Shown: positions 25,481 to 33,549, numbered from the stretch's first letter. The stretch is DNA of 64,000 nucleotides from Candidatus Fermentibacteraceae bacterium (GCA_016744855.1 JADGDO010000007.1:1-64000); one strand, 5' to 3'. Notes: generated by a model from the letters alone, not told the origin. Numbers and translations are program-made.

Positions 25481-26782
25481 CTAACCTCTTCCTATGCCGT
25501 AGTATGTAAACCCTTTGGAAACGAGTTTATCGGGGTTCCAGGTATTTCTTCCGTCAAAAATGACCTGGTTTTTGAGAAGAGAACTGATACGGTCGAAATC
25601 CGGCTCTCTGAACTCAGTCCACTCTGTTACAAGAACAAGAGCGTCTGCACCATCAATGGCTTCATAGCTTGAGGAGCAATACTCAATAGTATCTCCCAGC
25701 ATAATTCTAGCGTATTCAATTGCTTCCGGATCGTAGGCTTTTACACGGGCTCCCCGTTCCAGCAAATCATTAATAATGACTATGGAAGGAGCGTCACGCA
25801 TATCGTCAGTGTTCGGCTTGAAAGACAAACCCCAGATGCCAAAGGTCTTCCCGGAGAGATCTTCCCCAAACTCCTGTGCAATTTTTCTGCCCATAATCTT
25901 CTTCTGCATACCGTTTACCTTTGTAACCGCTTCAAGAATGTCCAAGTGGTAACCGTGTTCATCTGATGTATGCCTGAGAGCTCTAACATCCTTGGGGAAA
26001 CAACTTCCTCCAAAACCAACACCCGGGAAAATGAAGTGTGGACCGATCCTGGTATCGCTTCCGATACCCTTCCTGATATCCTTGACATCAGCGCCTACAA
26101 CATCGCACAGGTTCGCTATTTCATTCATGAAACTGATCTTGGTTGCTAGTAAACTGTTAGCAACATACTTCGTGAGTTCAGCGGACTTATTGCTCATAAT
26201 GTATATGGGGTTGTTTGTTCTCACAAAAGGAGAGTACAGCTCTCTCATCACCTCTGCTACTTCTTCGCTTTCGGTGCCCACAACAACTCTATCAGGCTTC
26301 ATAAAATCATCAATGGCCGCGCCCTCTTTGAGAAACTCAGGGTTGCTGACAACATCTACTCTGTACTCAGTATACTTCTTTATCTCAGCTTTTACGTGTT
26401 CAGCAGTACCTACAGGAACTGTGCTTTTGTTAATAACTATCTTGCTGTCATTCATTGCCTTACCAATATCTCTGGCAACTGAAATAACATGCTGAAGATC
26501 TGCACTTCCATCTTCTCCGGGTGGAGTTCCTACAGCAATAAAGATAATTTTGCTCTGTTTGACAGCTGTAGCGGTATCTATAGTGAAGGAAAGTCTCTGT
26601 TCTTTTACATTTCTCTCGATGAGAACATCAAGCCCAGGTTCATAAATTGGCAATTTGCCCTTTTTAAGACCGTCTATCTTTTTCTGGTCATTGTCAACGC
26701 AAAGAATAGTATTTCCCATTTCAGCAAGACATGCAGCGGCTACCAGCCCAACATATCCACTTCCAACAACAGCAATCTTCAT
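25481..26782 (-). CDS. ugd: UDP-glucose 6-dehydrogenase
   Basis: This 433-aa enzyme makes UDP-glucuronate. The NAD motif AVVGSGYVGLVAAACLAEMG, the substrate loop INKSTVPVGTAEHV, the catalytic Cys in PGVGFGGSCFPKDVRAL and the C-terminal GLSFKPNTDDMRDAPS are diagnostic. It is the first gene of the four-gene exopolysaccharide unit; the next start is one base after its stop. Confidence 0.95.
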   Translation of the reverse strand: MKIAVVGSGYVGLVAAACLAEMGNTILCVDNDQKKIDGLKKGKLPIYEPGLDVLIERNVKEQRLSFTIDTATAVKQSKIIFIAVGTPPGEDGSADLQHVISVARDIGKAMNDSKIVINKSTVPVGTAEHVKAEIKKYTEYRVDVVSNPEFLKEGAAIDDFMKPDRVVVGTESEEVAEVMRELYSPFVRTNNPIYIMSNKSAELTKYVANSLLATKISFMNEIANLCDVVGADVKDIRKGIGSDTRIGPHFIFPGVGFGGSCFPKDVRALRHTSDEHGYHLDILEAVTKVNGMQKKIMGRKIAQEFGEDLSGKTFGIWGLSFKPNTDDMRDAPSIVIINDLLERGARVKAYDPEAIEYARIMLGDTIEYCSSSYEAIDGADALVLVTEWTEFREPDFDRISSLLKNQVIFDGRNTWNPDKLVSKGFTYYGIGRG

Positions 26783-26813
26783 CAGAGAACTCCTCTATAA
26801 AGGGGTATTTTGA

Positions 26814-26819
26814 ATTATA
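26814..26819 (-). promoter_or_regulatory. Probable -10 element of the exopolysaccharide operon
   Basis: A perfect TATAAT on the minus strand about 32 bp upstream of the ugd ATG, within an AT-rich intergenic region. No convincing -35 was seen at 16-18 bp. Confidence 0.45.
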
Positions 26820-26892
26820 AAATTGTCTTATTCATACTACATGAATGATGAGGATATGAAATATTTTTACTATTGTAAAGCATCTTCCAGAT

Positions 26893-28773
26893 TCACACAA
26901 GAAGTCTGCTTTCACCTTCTCTCTTCGTAATTTTTCTTGAATCCAGAAGCTCGGCCCAGAGCAGAGTGAACTTTCGCGATACCCCAAGTGCTTCTCTCAA
27001 CTCTCCCAGACGGAATGGATTTGCTCCGAAACTATCCTCAATAATTTTCTGAACACTCTGGATCATATCTTCTGAGGAAATCAAACTGTCGGAAAGACTG
27101 AAAAGAAGACCCCTTTGAAGAAGTGCATCAATATCCTCTTCCCTTCTTCCTGAAACTGGTCTTTTGACTCCCTGGAGGCCTGCTTTCTTGACATCTGATA
27201 TGATGTGATTTGCAAGGGTCTGGGTCTCCCCTGATATTTCTTTCGGGAAGGTGCCAAGGCAGAGGTAATCTCCACGTTTCTCTACAGCTCCACTTTCCTG
27301 CAGTCTTGAAAGACAGAATCTAACAGTCCATACAGGAGTGTCGGGTGGCAGTTTCCTTGCTAGGTGGGCAGCGGGAAGACCAGGGTTAAGGGGTACACTG
27401 CGATGTATTGTTCCTATGCAGCCCATAATTTTTCTTTCCAGGTTTTCAACTGCCACTTTGAGTATAAGTCGCCTTGTTTTTCCCTCACCGAAAGACAGAG
27501 CTCTCTCCTGTTCAATCAGAGATGCTGAGGCCACATCAAAATCTACCGGTTCAGAACCTGACTTCTTAATGAAATCATCCACTTCGATAAAATGACCCGG
27601 ATTGTCTTCCATTGTTTCAAAGAGAAGATCCTCCAGATCTCCGTGTGTAAGAAGATCAAGGTGCGAAAGTCTTGCATCTCTGAAACGCGACCTAACCTTC
27701 TGGGTACCTGTATCAAGAATAATACCACCCCCTATTGTAACAACAGGGGAATACCTTCTAATAACAAATCTGTCTCCGGGCATAGCAACTACCGGATGCT
27801 CAAGCTGGAAATGAACGTATCCGGTTTCCCCTCGGAGGAGTGGCTTCCCTTCAACAGGAATTGCACGAGCCATAACCTCGGCTGTACCTACATGAAATCT
27901 TACTCTCTGCCTAACAAGAAGATCAACATTTCGCTGGAGTATTGTACAAGTAGTGTCGAGGCTCTTGAGTACCTTAAGAAATCCAATCTCACCTGCTACA
28001 CTGCCACGGTGAACATCTTCCTTGCGAATACCTGTGAGATTCAGAGCGATTCTGTCTCCAGCTTCTCCTGTTGCAGCGTTTCTGTGCTCATTGACCCCGA
28101 GTTCTCTAACACGGAATGTCTTTCCAACAGGTTGAATCTCCACAGATTCTCCAGATTTAATCTTTCCGGAAAGACCTGTTCCACAAACAATTGTGCCGAA
28201 TCCCTTCAATGTAAAAATTCTATCAACAGGCATCCTGAATCGCCCCATTGAACTCTTGGTATCTATGGATGCCGCCATTTTCAAGAGGGCTTCTTTTAAC
28301 TCGTCCATTCCTGTTCCGGTTTTTGCAGAAACTCTAAAAATAGGAGCTTTTTCTGCGGGAGTTCCAGCTAAAGCTTCTCTGACTTCCTCTTCTGCAAGTT
28401 CAATCAGATCGTCATCAACAAGATCACATTTGGAGAGAGCGACAATCCCTGTATCCACTTCAAGAAGTCTCAGAATATCGAGGTGCTCCCTGGTCTGTGG
28501 CATAACTCCCTCATCTGCAGAGACAACCAGCAGGAAACTATCAACGGTGGAAACTCCAGCGACCATTGTTTTAACAAATTTTTCATGTCCTGGTACATCG
28601 ATAAAGGAAACGGTACTTCCGTCATGGTTTTCAAGAAATACATAACCGAGTTCAATGGTAATCCCGCGAGCTTTCTCCTCTTTCAGTCTGTCCGGGTCCT
28701 TACCGGTGAGAGCGAGCATCAAACTGCTTTTTCCGTGATCAATATGCCCTGCAGTACCGATGATTACTCCCAT
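26893..28773 (-). CDS. selB: Selenocysteine-specific elongation factor SelB
   Basis: This 626-aa translation factor delivers Sec-tRNA to UGA codons by binding the SECIS hairpin. The EF-Tu-like G domain has GTAGHIDHGKSSLM (P loop), ARGITIELGYVFL, DVPGHEKFVKTM and SKCD. Domains II and III follow (VDRIFTLKGFGTIVCGTGLSG), then a winged-helix C-terminal region of about 270 residues that binds RNA (ending LGVSRKFTLLWAELLDSRK). Its start overlaps the selA stop by 10 bp, so selA and selB are cotranscribed. Confidence 0.97.
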   Translation of the reverse strand: MGVIIGTAGHIDHGKSSLMLALTGKDPDRLKEEKARGITIELGYVFLENHDGSTVSFIDVPGHEKFVKTMVAGVSTVDSFLLVVSADEGVMPQTREHLDILRLLEVDTGIVALSKCDLVDDDLIELAEEEVREALAGTPAEKAPIFRVSAKTGTGMDELKEALLKMAASIDTKSSMGRFRMPVDRIFTLKGFGTIVCGTGLSGKIKSGESVEIQPVGKTFRVRELGVNEHRNAATGEAGDRIALNLTGIRKEDVHRGSVAGEIGFLKVLKSLDTTCTILQRNVDLLVRQRVRFHVGTAEVMARAIPVEGKPLLRGETGYVHFQLEHPVVAMPGDRFVIRRYSPVVTIGGGIILDTGTQKVRSRFRDARLSHLDLLTHGDLEDLLFETMEDNPGHFIEVDDFIKKSGSEPVDFDVASASLIEQERALSFGEGKTRRLILKVAVENLERKIMGCIGTIHRSVPLNPGLPAAHLARKLPPDTPVWTVRFCLSRLQESGAVEKRGDYLCLGTFPKEISGETQTLANHIISDVKKAGLQGVKRPVSGRREEDIDALLQRGLLFSLSDSLISSEDMIQSVQKIIEDSFGANPFRLGELREALGVSRKFTLLWAELLDSRKITKREGESRLLV

Positions 28774-30146
28774 AATTCAGCTAGCCTCTTCTCAAGCAGT
28801 AGAGCAAGTTCGCCATCTTCCGTTTCTTTAACCGCTCTGAGATCAAATTTGACCCCCGCATCTTCCAGCCTTGCAGCAACCGCAGGGCTTGAAAGCCGGA
28901 GTTTTTTTAGCAGTAACTCAGGGTCTGGACAGTGGAGAGAAACACCGGCGGAAGGAATTGAATAATCGGGCAAACTGCCACTTCCGACAAAACTGCTCAT
29001 CTCTTCAGCTCTGATGGAACAATTTGAAGGTAGTTTTAGATTCTTTATAAAGGCTTCTGACCTCTCCATTAGCTCTTCAGGTTTGCGAGAGAATGAGTGA
29101 TACACAGGATGATTCAAAGCAATGTACTCGTCGCTCTCAAGAAATATTCTTAAAGAAGCCTCAATCGCGGCAATAGTGAGTTTTCCCACCCTGAGAGCCC
29201 TTGCAAGAGGATGCTTCTTGATTTTATCAAGGTACTTCTTTTTCCCAAGAATAAGACCAGCCTGGGGGCCACCGATCAGCTTGTCGCCGGAGCAAGTTAA
29301 TACATCAGCACCAGCTTCAATGCTATCAACAATAGTCGGCTCAGCTGGAATTCCAAACCGGTCAAGAGGAACAAGGCTACCTGCACCGAGATCGTCAATT
29401 ACAGGAATATCGTGCTTTTTGCCTAGCTCAATCAGTTCCTCCAGGGGTACTTCACTTGTGAAACCTTTAATTAGGTAGTTTGAAGGGTGAACCCTGAGAA
29501 TAGCAGCCGTTCTCTCTGTGATTGCATTCTCATAGTCTCTAAGATGAGTTCTGTTGGTGCAACCCACTTCAACCATGATGCAGCCACTCTGCTTCATAAC
29601 ATCAGGTATCCGGAAGGCCCCGCCTATCTCCACCAGCTGCCCCCTGGAAACAATTACCTCTTTCCCTGCTGCCATAGCAGAAAGAACAAGAAGAGTTGCT
29701 CCTGCATTGTTGTTGGCAAGCGTAGCCGATTCTGCACCGGTCAGCTCGGTAACCAGCTGTTCAATATGCTCATCGCGGTTACCTCTTTTACCGGTTTCTC
29801 TGTTCCACTGAAGAACAGAGTATCCAGCGGCAACTCGGCTGACAGCTTCAACAGCTGCCGGAGGAAGGCTAGCACGGCCGATAGCGGTGTGGAGTACGAT
29901 GCCAGTGGCATTAATTACCCTCTCCATAGCCGGTCTTCTCTGAAATTCCCCAAGTTGCATACATTTCTGAATTATGGCATCTGAATCAGGCAGCTCGCCT
30001 CCTTCAATTACGCATTCTCTGGCCCAGAGAATTCCTTTTCTAACAGCATCTTTAATCTCGGATGGTGTCGAATCCGGCAACTTCTTTTTTACTTCCGGCA
30101 AAATTTCATGAACCGCAGGTAGGTTTCTAAGTGACTCCATGCCCAT
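28764..30146 (-). CDS. selA: L-seryl-tRNA(Sec) selenium transferase
   Basis: PLP enzyme of about 460 aa that converts Ser-tRNA(Sec) to Sec-tRNA(Sec) with selenophosphate. The N-terminal SelA domain (LRNLPAVHEILPEV), the segment RVINATGIVLHTAIGRA and the PLP-lysine motif SGDKLIGGPQAGLI are clear. I place the start at the ATG at 30146, preceded by GGAG at 5 bp; the frame stays open to a TTG at 30230 without a good ribosome-binding site. It diverges from selD and is followed by selB. Confidence 0.96.
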   Translation of the reverse strand: MGMESLRNLPAVHEILPEVKKKLPDSTPSEIKDAVRKGILWARECVIEGGELPDSDAIIQKCMQLGEFQRRPAMERVINATGIVLHTAIGRASLPPAAVEAVSRVAAGYSVLQWNRETGKRGNRDEHIEQLVTELTGAESATLANNNAGATLLVLSAMAAGKEVIVSRGQLVEIGGAFRIPDVMKQSGCIMVEVGCTNRTHLRDYENAITERTAAILRVHPSNYLIKGFTSEVPLEELIELGKKHDIPVIDDLGAGSLVPLDRFGIPAEPTIVDSIEAGADVLTCSGDKLIGGPQAGLILGKKKYLDKIKKHPLARALRVGKLTIAAIEASLRIFLESDEYIALNHPVYHSFSRKPEELMERSEAFIKNLKLPSNCSIRAEEMSSFVGSGSLPDYSIPSAGVSLHCPDPELLLKKLRLSSPAVAARLEDAGVKFDLRAVKETEDGELALLLEKRLAELWE

Positions 30147-30267
30147 TTTGTCTCCAAATCTATTTTGCTTATTCTGTGTTATTAAAATTTCCCAACATTG
30201 AAGAATAGAAGGAACAGCGACAGAGGGCAAGGGTTCAATTATATTAGAGCAACCTCAGGAGATTTTC

Positions 30268-30387
30268 ATGAAACATCTGAATCTACATAATACTATCGGT
30301 GCAACGCACTTTTCCGGAATTGAACGGGAGAGAAAACCTATCCTTATTAATGCGCTGATTTTTGCTGTTCAAAATGGCATCTCATAA
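30268..30387 (+). CDS. Small ORF in the selA-selD intergenic region
   Basis: A 39-codon frame starts with ATG behind a very good AGGAG (6-bp spacing), the best ribosome-binding site upstream of selD. The product (MKHLNLHNTIGATHFSGIER at its start) has no recognisable domain. Its stop TAA (30385-30387) lies 52 bp before the TTG I choose for selD, in another frame. It may be a leader peptide or a small protein, or chance. Confidence 0.4.
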   Translation: MKHLNLHNTIGATHFSGIERERKPILINALIFAVQNGIS

Positions 30388-30439
30388 TTCATTTCCAGAC
30401 CAGATAACCGGCCATGCGCCAGACAAAGAGAGGAATCAC

Positions 30440-31621
30440 TTGAAGACTACCTGTCCATGTCCCAGCACTTCATGTAGAAGGCACGGTAACTGCGCAGAAT
30501 GCATTGAATTTCATCGCAGGACAAATTCTGCCACGTACTGCGAGAAAATAAAGGGGCCTGAAGTTGCAATCTCGTCGGATGTAAATCTGATGGACTATGC
30601 AGCATGCGCAGGTTGAGCAGGCAAAATGGCTCCCGGCAGGTTGTCGGGAATACTTAGCAAGCTTCCAAACGTACCCAGTTCCAATCTAATAGTTGGAATG
30701 GATACCATGGACGATGCCGGCGTATTCAGAATAAACGATACCACAGCTCTTGTTCAAACCGTAGATTTCTTCTCCCCTGTGGTGGGTAACCCGAGACTTT
30801 TCGGCAGGATAGCTGCTGCTAACTCCATGTCTGACATCTGGGCTATGGGAGGAACTGCTCTTACTGCGATGAATCTTCTTTGCTTCCCTGGTGGTAAGCT
30901 TGAAGTTGAGGTAATAGAGCAAATTCTGATCGGTTCCAGCGAAAAACTTGTGGAAGCAGGGGTTGTTCTTGTCGGTGGTCATACAGCAGAGCAGGATGAA
31001 GTCTTGTTCGGTCTCAGTGTTACAGGAACCATTCACCCCGATAAAGCGAAGACAAACTCCAGGGCGCGGGTAGGTGATACTCTTATTCTTACAAAACCAC
31101 TGGGCTCGGGAATACTGGCTACTGCAAACAAAGCGAATCCGCTCCCATCAGCAATCATGGGACCAGTCACCGCGGCAATGGAAAGACTGAATATGTATGC
31201 CTGTGATGTTCTTAATGATTATGACGTGAGTGCAATGACAGATATAACCGGATTCGGTCTTCTCGGGCATTCTCTTGCTTTTGCCAAATCAGGAAATGTT
31301 GGAATGGTATTCAACGCAGAGGACATTCCTCTGTTCAAAGGTGTAATGGACTACGTTGAGGATTACTTCCCCGGTGGTTCCGCTCAAAATCAAAAATATG
31401 TAGGGGAAAATGCATACATAGATCCTGAGGTCGGTGAGAATATGGGCGACATACTATGTGATGCCCAGACATCCGGAGGTCTTCTTGCGGCAGTCCGATC
31501 TGACCAGGCAGAAGAAGCTGTTAAGGCGATTCGTGAAAGCGGCGATGAGAATGCCGCAATTATCGGTCGAATTGTTGAAAACCCGGGGGCTGGCAAACCG
31601 AGATTGATTGTCTTTCCCTAA
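30440..31621 (+). CDS. selD: Selenophosphate synthetase SelD, itself a selenoprotein, with N-terminal Cys-rich domain
   Basis: The frame is crossed by one in-frame TGA (30614-30616) that falls at the catalytic position. ACAGU-AGK gives U-x-x-K, matching the Cys17 and Lys20 spacing of E. coli SelD; Sec there is known in other bacteria. After it comes the whole AIRS-type synthetase (GMDTMDDAGVF, TVDFFSPVVGNPRLFGRIAA, VGGHTAEQDEVLFGLSVTG). Before it is a Cys-rich stretch (CPCPSTSC, HGNCAEC, YC, residues 5-34) with no stop between. The TTG at 30440 has GAGAGG at 6 bp; an in-frame ATG at 30374 lacks one, and an internal ATG at 30590 could make SelD alone. Automatic callers would start at 30626 and lose the active site. 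Confidence 0.9.
30632..30648 (+). promoter_or_regulatory. SECIS element of selD
   Basis: The hairpin CCCGGCA-GGT-TGTCGGG (7 bp with one G-U pair, loop GGT) begins 15 nt after the TGA, with the loop 22-24 nt after it. Spacing and a G/U-containing loop fit the bacterial SECIS rule; SelB would bind it. Confidence 0.75.
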
Positions 31622-31634
31622 TAGGATAATTTAG

Positions 31635-31658
31635 GAGGGGATTCCGCAGAATCCCCTC
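31635..31658. terminator. Strong hairpin between convergent selD and secreted-protein genes
   Basis: A perfect 10-bp stem GAGGGGATTC/GAATCCCCTC with loop CGCA. There is no T tract on either side, so it may be an mRNA 3' end stabiliser or a weak terminator rather than a standard intrinsic terminator. Confidence 0.5.
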
Positions 31659-31668
31659 AACCTTGTAC

Positions 31669-32280
31669 TTACATTCCCAGTGTAGCCTTTATAGATCCGA
31701 AAGTGGCCGGTTCTAAAGAAAGCGTTCCGTTAAATCTAAGAAGAAGGCTTTCCGGAGACTGGGTGCCGATAGGATTGTCATACTCGCCATTGACTGATCT
31801 ATCGACATCACTGTCCGACCAACCCATCACATAAATAGCACTCTCTCCACTAGGCCAGGCGAAATCAACTAGTAGATTATCAGATCCATTGTACCAGAAT
31901 GAATCTTCCAGTTCAATGGTCATCCACTCCCCAGGCCCTGGTGAGTACAACCACACGTCACTCTGGTTAAAAACCCGGGTTTTTGTGCCTGATATGTAGT
32001 TGTCATCAAATTCCGGTTCAAGCTCGTCGAGGCTGCTGTGTCCAAGATAAATCTGAAATTCCTCCAGAAAAACCTTCTCACCGCTGACTACCTTGAATGA
32101 GATTGATTCAATTTCGATTGCAGATCCCATTTCCTCTGAATAAGCTACCAACTGGTAGCGTAAGCTGAGGTATCAAGAACCACAAAATGGCCTTGCACTC
32201 GGCATCTGTTCGGTGCCGAATTCGATGAACGTGCCGAAGCATATTCCGGCGATGAGCAGCAAAATTACCATTGCGCGCAT
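31669..32280 (-). CDS. Secreted beta-rich protein with in-frame UGA (candidate selenoprotein, CGSU motif)
   Basis: ATG at 32280 (GAAAGGGGTGAAAGA upstream) starts a signal peptide (MRAMVILLLIAGICFGTF). The frame then reads PFCGS, TGA (32173-32175, codon 36), YLSLRYQLVAYSEEMGSAIE and on to a stop at 31669, for 203 residues in all. The mature part (EFQIYLGHSSLDEL, FDDNYISGTKTRVF, GEWMTIELEDSF, NLLVDFAWPSGESA) looks like a secreted beta-sandwich protein. A hairpin of SECIS type follows the TGA. It is the last gene after yedF and DUF3343 and converges on selD. Sec insertion would make a CxxU redox motif; a plain nonsense mutation is the alternative. Downstream of the TGA there is only a TTG start (32151) without a clear ribosome-binding site. 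Confidence 0.6.
32149..32172 (-). promoter_or_regulatory. Putative SECIS in the secreted-protein gene
   Basis: After the in-frame TGA the minus strand contains GCTACC-AGTT-GGTAGC, a perfect 6-bp stem. Its loop starts 20 nt after the TGA and carries GT at positions 24-25 counted from the U of UGA. The E. coli fdhF element has GU at 23-24. Confidence 0.55.
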
Positions 32281-32370
32281 TCTTTCACCCCTTTCTACAT
32301 CTTGTAACTCATTCTCCTGCAGGTCTCTCCTGAACAGGAGTTAAATTACTGTTTGTGGATTCAGTTTCTT

Positions 32371-32598
32371 CTACAAGATATCCCTTCTGTATATTTTGGA
32401 TATCGTTGATTTTAACTCCCTCAAGATTGCCTCAACCGTATACTCCTCATCTGTTATCGTTCGAAGACAAACACCGCATTCAGAGGAAAATTCTCTCGGT
32501 ATTGGAACAACCTTGCACCTCATTCCAGTTTTCTCCAGCCTTCTTGCAACGAGCATTACAGCGCTGGCGGAGTGAAAAAGTCTGTAGGTATAGCTCAT
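32371..32598 (-). CDS. DUF3343 protein (putative Se/S carrier-like)
   Basis: 75-aa protein with the DUF3343 pattern: RLFHSASAVMLVARRLEKTG, then CKVVPIPREFSSECGVCLRT. Two conserved Cys lie in the SxxCGxC segment and one in the RCKVVPIPR segment. The family is linked by context to selenium metabolism and YedF; its chemistry is not established. The ATG overlaps the yedF stop as ATGA, so the two are coupled. A second copy lies at 42769-43026 beside a cysteine desulfurase. Confidence 0.85.
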   Translation of the reverse strand: MSYTYRLFHSASAVMLVARRLEKTGMRCKVVPIPREFSSECGVCLRTITDEEYTVEAILRELKSTISKIYRRDIL

Positions 32599-33167
32599 AT
32601 TGCATAGTGCTTCACGGCAGTACCAAGTTCTCTAGCTATTTCATACATGTTGGAAATTGTGCCTGCAGAATGCTTATCAGTGATTTCGAAATGTTTCAGG
32701 CAAGTGCCGCATACCAGAAGAGTAAGACCCTTCTTCTCCAGGATTTTCAGATCCTCCAGAACGGGTGAATCATCGGTTGTGAGAAAGACTCCACGGTCGT
32801 AAAAAACAAGAGTATCAGGAACTGCCTCATCCATCTCGGTAAGTGTATGAAAGTACATTCGGCAGAGCACGTCCTCAAGCTCTCTGTCTCCACCGGTGCC
32901 GAAACGGTCTCCCGGTACAGATACAACGAGCTTCTCTGAGGATGTAGTTTGGGGTACTGCAAGACTCGGTACCACTTCAACAGATTCATACCCGTCATGG
33001 CTGATTATTTTGCTGCTGGCACCGGCTCTTTTTACAGCACGCTGAATGTTTTCCGGCTGCCCGGACCCATCACAAAGTATTCTGAAAGGTGTACCTGATT
33101 TACAGGCTTCTTTTGCAACAAGTACAGGATGAGGGCAGGGTTTTCCCCTGACATCGATTTCTTTCAT
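32595..33167 (-). CDS. yedF: Selenium metabolism protein YedF
   Basis: 190 aa. The N-terminal TusA/SirA-like domain has the CPxP motif (DVRGKPCPHPVLVAKEA). The C-terminal DsrE-like domain has the Cys pattern LLVCGTCLKHFEI and the FYDRGVFL segment. This two-domain form is the YedF family whose occurrence follows selD; it is thought to carry reactive selenium or sulfur as persulfide. I chose the ATG at 33167 behind GGAGG at 8 bp. It leads the yedF-DUF3343-secreted protein unit. Confidence 0.92.
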   Translation of the reverse strand: MKEIDVRGKPCPHPVLVAKEACKSGTPFRILCDGSGQPENIQRAVKRAGASSKIISHDGYESVEVVPSLAVPQTTSSEKLVVSVPGDRFGTGGDRELEDVLCRMYFHTLTEMDEAVPDTLVFYDRGVFLTTDDSPVLEDLKILEKKGLTLLVCGTCLKHFEITDKHSAGTISNMYEIARELGTAVKHYAI

Positions 33168-33181
33168 GTAATCCGCCTCCA

Positions 33182-33202
33182 AAGCTAAGTTTTCGTTAGC
33201 TT
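33182..33202 (-). promoter_or_regulatory. Hairpin adjoining the yedF ribosome-binding site
   Basis: Perfect 7-bp inverted repeat AAGCTAA/TTAGCTT with a 7-nt loop, ending directly against the GGAGG of yedF. There is no T tract, so it is unlikely to be a terminator. It may modulate initiation. Confidence 0.45.
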
Positions 33203-33241
33203 CCCGGCAGGTACATCTTCAGTGTGAAATAGAATAAACTC

Positions 33242-33349
33242 TTATAAGCAGAGTGAAAACAACCCGACGGGATGCGCAAACTCGAACACAGACCTGTGCC
33301 CGAAATCATTCACTCATGTACGTTTGAATAAACCACATGGATTTAGCAT
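33242..33349 (-). CDS. yedF leader ORF with internal UGA
   Basis: ATG at 33349 follows AGGAGG at 5 bp, a strong initiation site. Eleven codons (MLNPCGLFKRT) lead to TGA at 33314-33316; reading through gives 23 more codons to TAA at 33242-33244. The TGA is followed by a hairpin nearly identical in loop and spacing to the E. coli fdhF SECIS. The peptide resembles nothing I know, so a leader that senses Sec-decoding capacity is more likely than a functional protein. It lies 75 nt upstream of the yedF start on the same strand. Confidence 0.5.
33281..33304 (-). promoter_or_regulatory. SECIS-like hairpin in the yedF leader
   Basis: The stem TTCGGGCAC/GTGTTCGAG (9 pairs, three of them G-U) closes the loop AGGTCT, the same six bases as the apical loop of the E. 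coli fdhF SECIS. The loop begins 22 nt from the U of the leader UGA (21 in fdhF). E. coli also has a SelB-binding SECIS-like element in the selAB leader, so a regulatory role is plausible. Confidence 0.65.
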
Positions 33350-33377
33350 ACCCGCCTCCTTTCTTCAATGAATCAAT

Positions 33378-33407
33378 ACTATACTAATAGAAAGTAGGTA
33401 AACACAA
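33378..33407 (-). promoter_or_regulatory. Promoter of the yedF unit
   Basis: TTGTGT (33402-33407) and TATAGT (33378-33383) are separated by 18 bp. The leader ORF starts about 29 bp downstream. The rest of 33408-33550 is AT-rich with no gene seen. Confidence 0.5.
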
Positions 33408-33549
33408 TACATGGTTCTCGAAATGTTTATTAATATGTTCTTTTAAACTCTTATTTGTCGAAATAGCACATGCCACAGCTGCTTATGAGGCTTGCAGTTA
33501 TTGCATTGCGGTATAAATCAGCAGCTTTCTCTCATCCTAAATTAGCATT

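Noticed and set aside
31635-31658. Classical intrinsic terminator after selD
   Set aside because: The hairpin is strong but has no T tract in either direction, so I list it only as a possible terminator.
33270-33300. CTCGAACA stretch that resembles a tRNA T-loop, considered as selC
   Set aside because: No 5-bp T stem, acceptor stem or long variable arm can be formed; it belongs to the SECIS-like hairpin.
33307-33318. Alternative leader reading ATG AGT GAA TGA
   Set aside because: It has no ribosome-binding site, and its TGA would be only about 12 nt from the hairpin loop, too close for a SECIS.
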